Shown here: positions 50,992 to 61,789 of the stretch, in pieces
Position numbering within the stretch: position 1 is the stretch's first letter
Layout of the letters: each line of letters opens with the position of its first letter
Assembly: GCF_009902005.1 (NCBI RefSeq)
Contig: NZ_WUTT01000001.1
Span: 1,452,541-1,516,540 of the forward strand
From: Halomonas alimentaria
GTDB lineage: Bacteria; Pseudomonadota; Gammaproteobacteria; Pseudomonadales; Halomonadaceae
DNA: 64,000 nt
Direction: 5' to 3'
Translations under genes and position numbers: made by a program
The notes under the pieces: model-generated
What the model saw: only the letters and a program-made list of their open reading frames with translations
Databases searched by the model: none
Told to the model about the DNA's origin: nothing

Positions 50992-52077
50992 ATGTCCGGC
51001 AATACCTTCGGCAAGCTGTTTACCGTCACCACCTTCGGCGAGAGCCACGGCCCGGCGCTGGGCGCCATCGTCGATGGCTGTCCGCCGGGACTGCCGCTCA
51101 GCGAGGAGGACCTTCAGCACGACCTGGATCGGCGTCGTCCGGGGACCTCTCGCCATACCACCCAGCGTCGGGAGCCCGACCGGGTGCGGATCCTCTCGGG
51201 TGTCTTCGAGGGGGTGACCACCGGCACCTCGATTGGCCTGCTGATCGAGAACACCGACCAGCGCTCCAAGGACTACTCGAAGATCAAGGACCAGTTCCGT
51301 CCCGCCCACGCCGACTACAGCTACCACCACAAGTACGGCATCCGCGACTACCGCGGCGGTGGTCGCTCCAGCGCCCGGGAGACCGCCATGCGGGTGGCCG
51401 CCGGGGCGATCGCCAGGAAGTACCTGGCGGCCCGGGGCATCATGGTGCGCGGCTACATGAGCCAGCTTGGCCCCATCGAGATCGCCTTCAAGAGCTGGGA
51501 GGCGGTGGATGCCAACCCCTTCTTCTGCCCGGACCCGGATCGTGTGCCGGAGCTCGAGGCCTACATGGACCAGCTGCGCCGCGACCAGGATTCGGTGGGC
51601 GCGAAGATCACCGTGGTGGCCGAGGGCGTGCCGCCGGGGCTCGGCGAGCCGGTGTTCGACCGCCTGGACGCCGAGCTGGCCCATGGCCTGATGAGCATCA
51701 ATGCGGTGAAGGGGGTGGAGATCGGTGACGGTTTCGCCGCCGTGGCCAGCCGCGGCAGCGAACACCGCGACGAGATGACCCCCGAGGGGTTCCTCTCCAA
51801 CCACGCCGGCGGGGTGCTCGGCGGCATCTCCAGCGGCCAGGCGATCATCGCCCATCTGGCCCTCAAGCCGACATCGAGCATCACCACCCCGGGGCGCAGC
51901 ATCGACGTCCATGGCGATCCCGTCGAGGTGGTCACCAAAGGGCGTCACGACCCCTGTGTGGGCATCCGCGCCACCCCCATCGCCGAGGCGATGATGGCGC
52001 TGACCTTGATGGATCACCTGCTGCGTCATCGCGGTCAGAATGCCGAGGTAACGGTGGACACCCCCGTGCTGCGTTGA
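50992..52077 (+). CDS. aroC: Chorismate synthase
   Basis: 361 residues. FMN-dependent last step of the shikimate pathway, EPSP to chorismate. Family motifs [18 protein letters not shown] (16-33), [40 protein letters not shown] and [16 protein letters not shown] are all present. GAGGAG precedes the ATG at 50992. It follows prmB, as in E. coli. The next genes are a PHA cluster, probably with their own promoter. Confidence 0.98.
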   Translation: MSGNTFGKLFTVTTFGESHGPALGAIVDGCPPGLPLSEEDLQHDLDRRRPGTSRHTTQRREPDRVRILSGVFEGVTTGTSIGLLIENTDQRSKDYSKIKDQFRPAHADYSYHHKYGIRDYRGGGRSSARETAMRVAAGAIARKYLAARGIMVRGYMSQLGPIEIAFKSWEAVDANPFFCPDPDRVPELEAYMDQLRRDQDSVGAKITVVAEGVPPGLGEPVFDRLDAELAHGLMSINAVKGVEIGDGFAAVASRGSEHRDEMTPEGFLSNHAGGVLGGISSGQAIIAHLALKPTSSITTPGRSIDVHGDPVEVVTKGRHDPCVGIRATPIAEAMMALTLMDHLLRHRGQNAEVTVDTPVLR

Positions 52078-52135
52078 GGTTGGCCCTTTAGGGGCTGCTA
52101 CACTGCCAGACATTCCCAACGGACAGGGCAATGCC

Positions 52136-52588
52136 ATGAAGATCAATGTCGAGTTCGACCTTACCCCCGATGAGTTTCGTCACGCGCTGGGCCTGCCCAA
52201 CGTGGAGGCCTTCCAGAAGGACCTGCTGGACCGGATCCAGAAGCAGATGGAGTCCGGGGTCGAAGGGTATGACCCGATGAGCCTGATGCAGCCCTTCCTG
52301 CAGCAGACCGGCATGGGGCAGGGCATGACCCAGGGGCTCTCCCAGGGCCTTTCCCAGGGGCTCTCCAGCTTCGGTACCTACCAGCAGATGATGCTCGACA
52401 TGCTCAAGCAGGCTGGCCAGTCCGCCGGCCAGGCCCGGTCTTCGGAAGCCGAGGACAAGAGCGGCGAGTCCGGTTCGAAGGCTGGCAGCGCTTCCCCCTC
52501 GGGTAGCGCCAAGGCCTCCAGCCGTGCCAAGGCCAGCAAGGGGACCTCGACCTCCAGCACCCGTTCGCGGACCAAGCGCGAGAGCTGA
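52136..52588 (+). CDS. DUF6489-like protein with Gln-Gly-Leu-Ser repeat
   Basis: 150 residues. The N-terminal MKINVEFDLTPDEFRHALGLP resembles the DUF6489 N-terminus (recalled, not searched). Residues about 62-77 are four 4-residue repeats (QGMT, then QGLS three times) encoded by four 12-base units. The C-terminal 55 residues are Ser/Ala/Lys/Arg low-complexity. It lies 130 bp before the phasin gene, which suggests a granule-linked or stress role, but this is inference. Confidence 0.75.
   Translation: MKINVEFDLTPDEFRHALGLPNVEAFQKDLLDRIQKQMESGVEGYDPMSLMQPFLQQTGMGQGMTQGLSQGLSQGLSSFGTYQQMMLDMLKQAGQSAGQARSSEAEDKSGESGSKAGSASPSGSAKASSRAKASKGTSTSSTRSRTKRES
52319..52366 (+). repeat. In-frame 12-bp minisatellite (4 units)
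   Basis: Four 12-base units starting CAGGG, with the last three encoding identical QGLS. Units 2 and 4 are identical; unit 3 differs at wobble positions only. Each unit preserves frame, so length change would alter the protein without disrupting it. Confidence 0.9.
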
Positions 52589-52660
52589 CGCCGGCAATTC
52601 GCCTTTCATCGTCTTGCCGCCATAATCTTGCAACTAGGCCGGTGTCAGACTACGCTTTGT

Positions 52661-52670
52661 GCAGTGCAAC
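52661..52670. promoter_or_regulatory. GCAGTGCAA motif before the phasin gene
   Basis: GCAGTGCAAC, 58 bp before the phasin start. The same GCAGTGCAA recurs before phaC at 53160, where it is half of a perfect palindrome. Candidate site for a PhaR-type repressor. Confidence 0.35.
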
Positions 52671-52718
52671 ATCGTGGGCGGGCCGCCCACTACTGACCAC
52701 CGTTCGGGAGGACGTCCC

Positions 52719-53135
52719 ATGCAAGACAAGATGATCGAGAGCTTCAACGAGCAGACCCGCAAGTTCTTCGAACCGATGCGCAAGCTCAACTCCCTGATGC
52801 TGGACAACATGGAGAAGCTGTCCCAGTACCAGATGGAGTCCATGAAGCGCTACAGCCAGATGGGCACCGAGCGCATGCGCGATGCCAGCGAGGTTCAGGA
52901 TGCTGACAGTCTGCGCGACTTCGGTACCCGCCAGGCCGAAATGATGAACCAGCTCTCCGAGCAGATGATGGAGGACGCCAAGGCGCTCTCCGAGATGAGC
53001 GTGGAGTTCAAGGCCGAGATGGAGAAGCTCTTCACCGAGCAGGCCAAGGCCATGGGTGAGGCCGCCAAGCCGCAGGCCGACAAGGCCGAGCCGGCCAAGG
53101 CGCAGTCCTCGCGGGGCGGCAGCAGCAAGAGTTGA
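52719..53135 (+). CDS. phaP: Phasin (PHA granule-associated protein)
   Basis: 138 residues, mostly helical and amphipathic with a Lys/Ala/Glu-rich C-terminus; MQDKMIESFNEQTRKFFEPM begins the conserved phasin N-terminus. It coats polyhydroxyalkanoate granules and controls their number. GGGAGG lies before the ATG at 52719. phaC follows 140 bp on, with a palindrome and a hairpin between them. Confidence 0.88.
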   Translation: MQDKMIESFNEQTRKFFEPMRKLNSLMLDNMEKLSQYQMESMKRYSQMGTERMRDASEVQDADSLRDFGTRQAEMMNQLSEQMMEDAKALSEMSVEFKAEMEKLFTEQAKAMGEAAKPQADKAEPAKAQSSRGGSSKS

Positions 53136-53148
53136 GCGCGCGTCATGA

Positions 53149-53166
53149 GCACTGCGGGCGCAGTGC
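53149..53166. promoter_or_regulatory. CTGC-N4-GCAG palindrome between phaP and phaC
   Basis: GCACTGCG-GG-CGCAGTGC, a perfect 8-bp inverted repeat. Its core fits the CTGC-N3-4-GCAG pattern reported for PHA regulators of the PhaR type. It is 110 bp before phaC. Confidence 0.5.
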
Positions 53167-53197
53167 AATCTGGTCCTCGACAGGACCGCTGATCAGG

Positions 53198-53224
53198 CCG
53201 CCGTCCTCCACGTGAGGGCGGCGG
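53198..53224 (+). terminator. Hairpin between phaP and phaC
   Basis: CCGCCGTCCTC paired with GAGGGCGGCGG (one G-T) with a five-base loop. There is no T-tract; it could lower phaC expression relative to phaP. Confidence 0.4.
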
Positions 53225-53275
53225 ATCGTGCTATCTGACGTCGGCATGGCGTGGCCGACGCACCGGGAGGGTTCA

Positions 53276-55114
53276 ATGCAGCCAGGGGTTCAAGCACCGA
53301 CACAGGCCGAGCTGGAGGCGTGGAATGCACAGCTCCAGCAGATCGGCGAGGAGTATCGTCACCTGATGGGTGACCTGCTGGAGCGCATGGTGCCCAGCGA
53401 CGCCGCCGATTCGGTCTATGAGGATATGCGGAAGAGCTTCCAGACGGCGGCCGAGTCGCTGATGGGCAATCCGCCCCAGCTGTGGCAGACCCAGGCGCGC
53501 CTGATGCAGGATCAGTTCCAGCTGTGGCAGAACGGTCTGCGTGCCATGGCGGGCGAGCAGGTCGAGCCGCTGGTGACGCCGAACAAGGGGGATCGCCGCT
53601 TCAAGGACAAGGCCTGGACCAGCGACCCCTACTACCTGTCGATCATGCAGCAGTACCTGCTCTTCTCGCGCCTGGTCGAGGAGCTGATCGACGGCCTGGA
53701 CCTGCCCGTGGACCAGAAGCATCGGCTGGCGTTCTACGCCCGTCAGATGGTCAACGCCATGTCGCCCACCAACTTCGTCACTACCAATCCCGAAGTGATG
53801 CGCAAGACCATGGAGACCCGTGGCCAGAACCTGGTCGATGGACTGGCCCGGCTGCGCCACGACCTGGCCAACTCCGCCGAGGGCCTGAACGTCACCATGA
53901 CCGACCGCAGCGCCTTCGAGGTGGGCAGGAACATCGCCGTGACCCCGGGCTCGGTGGTCTACGAGAACGAACTGATCCAGCTGATCCAGTACACGCCCAC
54001 CACCGAGCAGGCCTACAAGACGCCGCTGCTGGTGATTCCCCCCTGGATCAACAAGTACTACATCCTCGACCTGCGCGAGGACAACTCCTTCGTCAAGTGG
54101 CTGGTCGACCAGGGCCATACGGTATTCCTGATCTCCTGGCGCAACCCCGGTCCCGAGCAGCGCGACCTGACCTGGGCCGACTACATGCAGCTCGGCCCCA
54201 TCGCCGGCATGGAGGCGATCGAGCAGGCCACCGGAGAGAAGTCGGTGAACCTGCTCAGCTACTGCGTGGGCGGCACCCTGGCGGCCTCCACGGTGGCCTA
54301 CCTGACCAGTACCCGTCGCGGGCGCAAGGTGAAGTCGGTCACCTACATGACCACCCTGCAGGACTTCCGCGATCCGGGCGAGATCGGCGTCTTCCTCAAC
54401 GAGCCGGTGCTGCAGGGCATCGAGGCCAAGATGGAGCGCGACGGCTATCTCGACGGCCGAGCCATGGCCTTCAGCTTCAACCTGCTGCGCGAGAACGACC
54501 TCTTCTGGTCCTTCTATATCAGCAACTACCTGAAGGGAGACGTGCCGGCCCCCTTCGACCTGCTCTACTGGAACACCGACGGTACCAACCTGCCGGCGGC
54601 GACCCACGGCTGGTACCTGCGCAACATGTACATGGAAAACCGCCTGGTCCAGCCCGGTGGCATCGAGCTCGATGGGGTCAAGATCGATCTGCGCAAGATT
54701 TCCACCCCGAGCTACTTCCTCTCCACCCGGGAGGACCATATCGCCCGCTGGAACAGCACCTACTACGGCGCGCTGCTGCCCAAGGGGCCGGTCAAGTTCG
54801 TGCTGGGTGGCTCGGGACATATCGCCGGGGTGGTCAACCCGCCGCACAAGAACAAGTACGGCTACTGGACCAACGACGCGCTGCCCGAGAGCCACGAGGA
54901 GTGGCTGGCCGGGGCCGAGCAGCACGAGGGCTCCTGGTGGCCGCACTGGCAGGCATGGATGACCGAGAACGGCTACGCCGACCCCGAGAAGATGGTGCCG
55001 GCACGCCAGCCCGGCGACGGTGAACTCGATATCCTCGAGCCGGCCCCGGGGCGCTATGTCAAGACGACCATTCCCGAGGTGGTGGGCGAAACCCCGGCTT
55101 CGCCGGGAGCTTAA
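53276..55114 (+). CDS. phaC: Class I poly(3-hydroxyalkanoate) synthase
   Basis: 612 residues. It polymerises 3-hydroxyacyl-CoA into PHA at granules. The active site is Cys330 (SYCVGGT), Asp487 (TREDHIARW) and His515 (GSGHIAGVVNPP), spacing equivalent to the Cupriavidus necator enzyme. The lipase-box position before the Tyr-Cys is Ser rather than Gly, a variant I recall as typical of Halomonas PhaC. The ATG at 53276 follows GGGAGGG; a longer frame to 53228 is unlikely. phaA/phaB are not in the window. Confidence 0.95.
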   Translation: MQPGVQAPTQAELEAWNAQLQQIGEEYRHLMGDLLERMVPSDAADSVYEDMRKSFQTAAESLMGNPPQLWQTQARLMQDQFQLWQNGLRAMAGEQVEPLVTPNKGDRRFKDKAWTSDPYYLSIMQQYLLFSRLVEELIDGLDLPVDQKHRLAFYARQMVNAMSPTNFVTTNPEVMRKTMETRGQNLVDGLARLRHDLANSAEGLNVTMTDRSAFEVGRNIAVTPGSVVYENELIQLIQYTPTTEQAYKTPLLVIPPWINKYYILDLREDNSFVKWLVDQGHTVFLISWRNPGPEQRDLTWADYMQLGPIAGMEAIEQATGEKSVNLLSYCVGGTLAASTVAYLTSTRRGRKVKSVTYMTTLQDFRDPGEIGVFLNEPVLQGIEAKMERDGYLDGRAMAFSFNLLRENDLFWSFYISNYLKGDVPAPFDLLYWNTDGTNLPAATHGWYLRNMYMENRLVQPGGIELDGVKIDLRKISTPSYFLSTREDHIARWNSTYYGALLPKGPVKFVLGGSGHIAGVVNPPHKNKYGYWTNDALPESHEEWLAGAEQHEGSWWPHWQAWMTENGYADPEKMVPARQPGDGELDILEPAPGRYVKTTIPEVVGETPASPGA

Positions 55115-55124
55115 AGCTGTAAGT

Positions 55125-55160
55125 AGAAGCGCCCAGCCGACTCATCGGCTGGGCGCTTCT
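55125..55160 (+). terminator. Rho-independent terminator of phaC
   Basis: A 16-bp perfect stem AGAAGCGCCCAGCCGA / TCGGCTGGGCGCTTCT with a CTCA loop, followed by TGTTTCTTCC. It is among the strongest hairpins in the window. Confidence 0.9.
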
Positions 55161-55191
55161 TGTTTCTTCCCCAATGTCTCTCGAAAGATCT

Positions 55192-56689
<1,498 letters not shown>

Positions 56690-56712
56690 CTTGGCCCTCC
56701 GTGGCAGGCGCG

Positions 56713-57594
56713 TCAGTCGTTGTCGTCGAGGCCGTCGTCCTCGTCGCAGGGCTCGGCCTCGAGCAGTCGGATGCGGCGGTTGTCGGCGTTGAGCACCGTG
56801 AAGCGCCAGCCGCCGATGACGGCGTGTTCGCCACGGGCGGGCAGGTGGCCGAAGCGCTGCATCACCAGTCCGCCGAGGGTGTCGAACTCCTCGTCGGAGA
56901 AGTGGGTCTGGAAACGCTCGTTGAAGTCCTCGATGGGCGTCAGGGCGCGGATGGCATAGCGCCCGTCGCCCAGCTCGCGAATATCCTCCTCCTCGTCGGC
57001 GTCATGCTCGTCCTCGATCTCGCCGACGATCTCCTCGAGGATATCCTCGATGGTGACGATGCCGGCGGTACCGCCATACTCGTCGACCACGATCGCCATA
57101 TGGTTGTGGGTGCTCTGGAACTCCTTGAGCAGGCTGTTGAGGCGCTTGGACTCGGGCACGAAGAGCGCCGGGCGCACCACCTCCTCGAGGCGGAAGGGCC
57201 TGCCGTTCTCCTGGCCACTGCGCAGCAACGGCAGGAGGTCCTTGGCCAGCAGGATGCCGTTCACCTCGTCGAGATTCTCGCCGATCACCGGATAGCGAGA
57301 GTGACCGGTCTCGAGGATGACCGGCAGGTACTCTTCCAGGGGCTGGTCCATGGCGATGGCGGTGACCTGGGAGCGCGGGATCAGCACCTCGCGAACCTGC
57401 TGGTCACTGATCTTGAGGGCGCCTTCGATGATCATCATGGCGTCCTGCTCGAGCTTCAGGCGACCTCCCGCCTGACGCAGGAACTCCAGCAGCTCGTCCC
57501 GTGAGCTGGGTTCGTCGCTGTCGCTGGAGAGCGCCCCCAGCAGTTTCTCGAGCCAGGAGCGGTTGCCCTGGCTACTCGATCGGTCTTCGCTCAT
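56713..57594 (-). CDS. corC: CorC-family CBS-domain protein
   Basis: 293 residues. Two CBS domains (about 65-190) bind adenine nucleotide, followed by a CorC_HlyC transporter-associated domain at the C-terminus (about 205-285). The protein lacks the membrane DUF21 domain. It is linked to magnesium and cobalt efflux in enterics. Its ATG overlaps the ybeY stop by four bases. Confidence 0.94.
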   Translation of the reverse strand: MSEDRSSSQGNRSWLEKLLGALSSDSDEPSSRDELLEFLRQAGGRLKLEQDAMMIIEGALKISDQQVREVLIPRSQVTAIAMDQPLEEYLPVILETGHSRYPVIGENLDEVNGILLAKDLLPLLRSGQENGRPFRLEEVVRPALFVPESKRLNSLLKEFQSTHNHMAIVVDEYGGTAGIVTIEDILEEIVGEIEDEHDADEEEDIRELGDGRYAIRALTPIEDFNERFQTHFSDEEFDTLGGLVMQRFGHLPARGEHAVIGGWRFTVLNADNRRIRLLEAEPCDEDDGLDDND

Positions 57595-58079
57595 GAGTCG
57601 GTTCTCTCGTCCTCGGGTGCGGTCCGGTAAGGGTCGGCGATGCCCAGTTCGGCCAGGATCTCGCGCTCCAGCGCCTCCATGGCCTCGGCCTCGTCATCCT
57701 CGAGATGGTCGTAGCCGAGCAGGTGAAGGGTACCGTGAACCACCATGTGAGCGTAGTGATCGTGCAGCGACTTGTCCTGCTCGGCAGCCTCGGCGACCAC
57801 CACCGGGTGACAGATCACCAGGTCGCCGAGCAGTGGCAGGCTGACGCCGGGCGGGTTCTCGAAGGGGAAGGAGAGCACGTTGGTCGGGCGGTCCTTGCCG
57901 CGGTAGTCGCGGTTCAGCGTCTGGCTCTCCTCGGCGTCGACCAGGCGCACGCTGAGCTCGCTGTCGGCATCGACCTCATGCCGGCAGAGCACCGCGCCGA
58001 CCCAGGCCTCCAGCTGCGCCTGGCTCGGCAGCCCTTCGGCCTCGATGGCCACCTGACGGTCAACCCGGGGCTGGCTCAT
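57591..58079 (-). CDS. ybeY: Endoribonuclease YbeY
   Basis: 162 residues. The zinc site [11 protein letters not shown] near 115-125 defines the family. It processes 16S rRNA 3' ends and clears defective ribosomes. It overlaps corC and ybeZ by four bases each (ATGA), so the three are coupled. Confidence 0.97.
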   Translation of the reverse strand: MSQPRVDRQVAIEAEGLPSQAQLEAWVGAVLCRHEVDADSELSVRLVDAEESQTLNRDYRGKDRPTNVLSFPFENPPGVSLPLLGDLVICHPVVVAEAAEQDKSLHDHYAHMVVHGTLHLLGYDHLEDDEAEAMEALEREILAELGIADPYRTAPEDERTDS

Positions 58080-59197
58080 GAGTCGCCTCGCTCGCGGTCG
58101 AGACGCTCCTGGCGTTCCTGACCCATTCGCCTTTCCTGCCCCATCTGCCTTTCCTGACGCAGTGCCTCGCGCTCCTGGTCGCGGGCCTGCTTGCGGGCGC
58201 GCTCCGCGGCCTCCTGCTCGGCCTCGAAGCTGTCGTAGGCCTCGATGATGCGCTGCACCAGCGGGTGGCGCACCACATCCTTGGCGGCGAAGTGGGTCAC
58301 ACCGATGCCGGGGGTGCCCTTGAGCACCTCGAGGACCTGGATCAGTCCCGAGCTCTGGCCGCGGGGCAGGTCGACCTGGGTGACGTCGCCGGTGATCACC
58401 GCGGTGGAGCCGAAGCCGATGCGGGTCAGGAACATCTTCATCTGCTCACGGGTGGTGTTCTGGCTCTCGTCGAGGATGATGAAGGCGTTGTTGAGGGTGC
58501 GCCCGCGCATGTAGGCCAGCGGGGCGATCTCGATCACCTGACGCTCGATCAGCTTGGCCACCTGCTCGAAGCCGATCATCTCGTAGAGGGCATCGTAGAG
58601 CGGGCGCAGGTAGGGGTCGATCTTCTGGGCCAGGTCGCCTGGCAGGAAACCGAGCTTCTCGCCGGCCTCCACCGCCGGGCGCACCAGCAGGATGCGACGC
58701 ACCTCCTGCTGGTTGAGGGCCTCCACCGCCGCGGCGACCGCCAGGTAGGTCTTGCCGGTACCCGCCGGGCCGATGCCGAAGTTGATGTCGTGGGCGCGGA
58801 TGCTCTGCACATAGCCCTGCTGGTTGAGGCCGCGGGGCTTGATCAGGGTGCGTGGGGTGCGGATCAGCACCTCGGTGGTGTCGGCATCCCCCTCGTCCTC
58901 CTCGAGGGCCTGCTGGCCGGACTCCTGCAGGAAAAGGTGCACGGTATCCGGTTCCAGATCGCTGGCCTCGGTCTCGCGGTAGAGGTGCTCGAGCACATTG
59001 GCGGCGGCCTTGACCCGGTGGATGGGCCCGGCCAGCTGGAAGATGTTGCCGCGGTTGCGCAGGGTGATGCCCAGGCGCGACTCCACCAGCTTGAGGTGCT
59101 CGTCACGCTGGCCGCAGAGGTTGGCCAGGCGGCGCGGGTCGTTGGGCTCGAGGGTCAGGGTGATGATGCGGTTGGCCTGGGAGGCTGGCTGGCTCAA
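58076..59197 (-). CDS. ybeZ: PhoH-like ATPase YbeZ
   Basis: 373 residues. Walker [13 protein letters not shown] (near 145) and Walker B ILDESQN. It partners YbeY in RNA quality control. It starts at TTG 59197 with a GGGGA site upstream; no downstream ATG fits. The last 40 residues are Gln/Glu/Arg-rich with repeated MGQER units. Confidence 0.94.
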   Translation of the reverse strand: MSQPASQANRIITLTLEPNDPRRLANLCGQRDEHLKLVESRLGITLRNRGNIFQLAGPIHRVKAAANVLEHLYRETEASDLEPDTVHLFLQESGQQALEEDEGDADTTEVLIRTPRTLIKPRGLNQQGYVQSIRAHDINFGIGPAGTGKTYLAVAAAVEALNQQEVRRILLVRPAVEAGEKLGFLPGDLAQKIDPYLRPLYDALYEMIGFEQVAKLIERQVIEIAPLAYMRGRTLNNAFIILDESQNTTREQMKMFLTRIGFGSTAVITGDVTQVDLPRGQSSGLIQVLEVLKGTPGIGVTHFAAKDVVRHPLVQRIIEAYDSFEAEQEAAERARKQARDQEREALRQERQMGQERRMGQERQERLDRERGDS

Positions 59198-59242
59198 GAC
59201 GGGCGGGTCCCCTGGATGATGAATGTGTAGGCTCAGCTTACT

Positions 59243-59262
59243 GCCCCGGCGTTTGCCGGGGC
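59243..59262. terminator. Hairpin between miaB and ybeZ
   Basis: GCCCCGGC-GTTT-GCCGGGGC, perfect 8-bp stem. There is no U-tract on the minus strand, so it may attenuate rather than terminate transcription from miaB into ybeZ. Confidence 0.45.
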
Positions 59263-59349
59263 AATGTGTGAAGGGCTATCGCGTCCGGAATGTGGTGCTC
59301 GAGCCCAGGGCCGCCGGATCAGCCCCGGCAGCAATACCCCTTGTCTGTC

Positions 59350-60693
59350 TCAGTAGATCTCCGGCGAGGCGAGCTCGCCGCGCAGGGAGTTGGGCAGTGC
59401 CTCGGTGATCTCCACGTCGACGAAATAGCCGATCAGCTCGGTGGGGTTGGGGGCACGGAAGTTGACCACCCGGTTGTTCTCGGTGCGGCCGGAGAGCTGG
59501 CCCGGGTCCCGTGGCGCGAAGCCGGTGACCAGGATGCGCTGGGTGGTGCCCACCATGCGCCGGCTGATCTGCATGGTCTGCTGGTTGATGCGCTCCTGGA
59601 GGATCGCCAGGCGCTGCTTCTTGACCTCCTCCGGGGTGTCGTCCTCGAGCGAGGCCGCCGGGGTGCCGGGGCGTGCCGAGTAGACGAAGCTGAAGGAGTG
59701 ATCGAAGCCGATGCGATGGATCAGGTCCATGGTGGCCTCGAAGTCCTCCTCGGTCTCGCCGGGGAAGCCGATGATGAAGTCCGAGGAGAAGCTGATATCG
59801 GGGCGCAGCGCGCGGATGCGCTCGAGCTTCTCGACATACTCCTCCACGCCGTGGCCGCGCTTCATGGCGGCAAGCACCCGATCCGAGCCGGCCTGTACCG
59901 GCAGGTGCAGGTGGCTGACCAGTTCGGGGATCTCGCCATAGGCCTCGATCAGGCTGTCGGAGAACTCCACCGGATGAGAGGTAGTGAAGCGGATGCGATC
60001 GATGCCCTCCACCGCCGCCACGCAACTGATCAGCTCGGCCAGGTCGATCTCGTCGCCCAGCTGGTTGAGGCCGCGGTAGGCGTTGACGTTCTGGCCGAGC
60101 AGGTTGATCTCGCGCACGCCCTGGTCGGCCAGGTGGATGACCTCGTCCATCACCGCCTCGAAGGGCCGCGATACCTCCTCGCCGCGGGTGTAGGGCACCA
60201 CGCAGAAGGTGCAGTACTTGGAGCAGCCCTCCATGACCGAGACGAAGGCGGTGGCGCCGTCGGAGCTCGGCTTGGGCAGGTGGTCGAACTTCTCGATCTC
60301 CGGGAAGGTCACGTCGACCACCGAGATCTGCTCCTGCTGTCGCGAGTCGAGCATGGAGGGTACCCGGTGCAGGGTCTGGGGGCCGAACACCATGTCGACA
60401 TGGGGCGCGCGCTTGCGCAGTGCCTCGCCCTCCTGGCTGGCCACGCAGCCACCCACGCCGATCACCAGGTCGGGATTGGCCTCCTTGAGCTTCTTCCAGC
60501 GCCCCAGCTGGTGGAACACCTTCTCCTGGGCCTTCTCGCGGATGGAGCAGGTATTGAGCAGGATGACGTCGGCATCGCGCTCGTCGTCGGTGAGCTCGAG
60601 CTGGTGAGATTCGCCGAGCAGATCCGCCATGCGCGCGGAATCGTACTCGTTCATCTGGCAGCCGTGCGTCTTGATGAAGAGTTTCTTCGCCAT
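59350..60693 (-). CDS. miaB: tRNA-2-methylthio-N6-dimethylallyladenosine synthase MiaB
   Basis: 447 residues. Three domains: N-terminal methylthiotransferase domain with Cys12, Cys49 and Cys83; radical SAM domain with Cys157-Cys161-Cys164 (GCSKYCTFC); C-terminal TRAM. It adds the methylthio group to i6A37 made by MiaA (13387-14325). A TATAAT hexamer 140 bases upstream marks the promoter. Confidence 0.98.
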   Translation of the reverse strand: MAKKLFIKTHGCQMNEYDSARMADLLGESHQLELTDDERDADVILLNTCSIREKAQEKVFHQLGRWKKLKEANPDLVIGVGGCVASQEGEALRKRAPHVDMVFGPQTLHRVPSMLDSRQQEQISVVDVTFPEIEKFDHLPKPSSDGATAFVSVMEGCSKYCTFCVVPYTRGEEVSRPFEAVMDEVIHLADQGVREINLLGQNVNAYRGLNQLGDEIDLAELISCVAAVEGIDRIRFTTSHPVEFSDSLIEAYGEIPELVSHLHLPVQAGSDRVLAAMKRGHGVEEYVEKLERIRALRPDISFSSDFIIGFPGETEEDFEATMDLIHRIGFDHSFSFVYSARPGTPAASLEDDTPEEVKKQRLAILQERINQQTMQISRRMVGTTQRILVTGFAPRDPGQLSGRTENNRVVNFRAPNPTELIGYFVDVEITEALPNSLRGELASPEIY

Positions 60694-60832
60694 AAGGATT
60701 GGGTCGTGGCGCCAGGCGCCCGACGTCTGTCACCGGTGGGTTCAGGGATGCGCGACACTCACGGCGGCGGACCGCCGGCGGCGCGGCAATGGATGGCGGT
60801 GGCCGTCCGGCCATCGTTGAAAACAGGCGCCC

Positions 60833-60838
60833 ATTATA
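60833..60838 (-). promoter_or_regulatory. -10 hexamer of miaB
   Basis: A perfect TATAAT on the minus strand. No good -35 at 16-18 bp, so either an activator is needed or the promoter is weak. Confidence 0.5.
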
Positions 60839-61002
60839 CGTGCCGTGCCCGTGTGGAACCAGCCCGCCGCCTGGCCAGGACGAGTATGCTAACCTAGCGT
60901 ACCCGGTCGTTGGGGCGAGCCCCTGGTCAGGTAATGACCAGCAATCCGAAAGCGGCGATGTGGCGCTGCCAGCGGACGACTTTCCCCGGGTTGTCCCGTC
61001 GG

Positions 61003-61025
61003 TTGTCCACAGAAGCTGTGAATAA
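61003..61025. promoter_or_regulatory. Inverted pair of DnaA-box-like 9-mers
   Basis: TTGTCCACA (one mismatch to the consensus TTATNCACA) and, five bases on, the reverse complement of TTATTCACA (full match). Direct binding of DnaA is inference. Confidence 0.45.
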
Positions 61026-61128
61026 CCATTGCGGCGTCGTTGCCGGGCATCCGGGATGCGACCGCCCCAGGGCCAGGCTGTTTTCCGGCACGCCGCTTCA
61101 GTCAGTACGCTTCAGTCAGGATCATGGC

Positions 61129-61767
61129 ATGACGACACACCACAGCACACGCACCGGCCTGGGCATCTGCCTGGGTACGCTACTCGGCCTGCTGGCCCTG
61201 CCGCTGGCGGCCCAGGAACAGAACGATACCGTCTGGGTCTCCGACTCCCTGACCACCTATGTGCGCAGCGGTCCCACCGATGGCTACCGCATCGTCGGCA
61301 CCCTCACCGCCGGCGAGCCGGTCGTGCGGCTGGAGACCAGCGGCGACTATACCCGCGTCCGCGGCCCCGGTGGCGACGATGTCTGGGTGCTCAGTCGCGA
61401 GATTCAGGAGGCCCCCAGCGCCCAGGTGCGCCTGCCCGAGCTGGAGCAGCGGGTGGCCGAGCTGGATGCCGAACTCGACGGCATCGATGAGGAGTGGGAG
61501 CAGCGCACCGCCGCACTGCGTGAGACCCTGGAGGTTCGCGAGGCCCGGGTCGCCGAGCTGGAGTCACGCAATCACGAGCTGGATGCCGAGGCGGAACGCT
61601 CCCGGCAGGCCGTGCGTGAGCTCGAGGCGCGCCTCAACACCCAGGAGCAGGACCTGCTGATGCGCTACTTCATGTATGGCGGTGGGGTGGCCGGTGCCGG
61701 CCTGCTGGTCGGCCTGATTGTCCCCCATCTGCCGCGTCGCCGCCGCAAGCGCGATCGCTGGTTCTGA
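61129..61767 (+). CDS. SH3-domain, coiled-coil membrane protein (TIGR04211/YgiM-like)
   Basis: 212 residues. Signal peptide (1-26, ending LAAQ), a bacterial SH3 domain (about 30-95, VWVSDSLTTYVRSGPTDGYRIVGTLTAGE), a long coiled coil (about 105-180), and a C-terminal membrane helix with a basic tail (RRRRKR). This matches the YgiM/TIGR04211 arrangement, linked to envelope integrity. The ATG at 61129 is the second of two close ATGs; the first is out of frame. Confidence 0.9.
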   Translation: MTTHHSTRTGLGICLGTLLGLLALPLAAQEQNDTVWVSDSLTTYVRSGPTDGYRIVGTLTAGEPVVRLETSGDYTRVRGPGGDDVWVLSREIQEAPSAQVRLPELEQRVAELDAELDGIDEEWEQRTAALRETLEVREARVAELESRNHELDAEAERSRQAVRELEARLNTQEQDLLMRYFMYGGGVAGAGLLVGLIVPHLPRRRRKRDRWF

Positions 61768-61789
61768 GTGCATGGAGGAAAAGGGAGAC

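Larger units (their letters stand above)
60694..61128. other. 435-bp intergenic region with miaB promoter and DnaA-box pair
   Basis: No gene seen. On the minus strand it holds the miaB leader and a -10 hexamer (60833-60838). On the plus strand are two inverted DnaA-box-like 9-mers (61003-61011 and 61017-61025), a GGTTGTCC direct repeat (60989, 61001), and a 14-bp-period direct repeat GCTTCAGTCAG (61095-61105 and 61109-61119) just before the SH3-protein gene. Confidence 0.7.

Noticed and set aside
59243-59262. Strong intrinsic terminator between miaB and ybeZ
   Set aside because: A perfect stem is present but no U-tract follows on the minus strand, so read-through in the operon is likely; listed only as a hairpin.
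60900-61128. Replication origin suggested by DnaA boxes and an AT-containing gap
   Set aside because: Only two box-like 9-mers, no AT-rich unwinding region, and no dnaA, dnaN, gidA or rpmH nearby. Treated as a possible regulatory site only.
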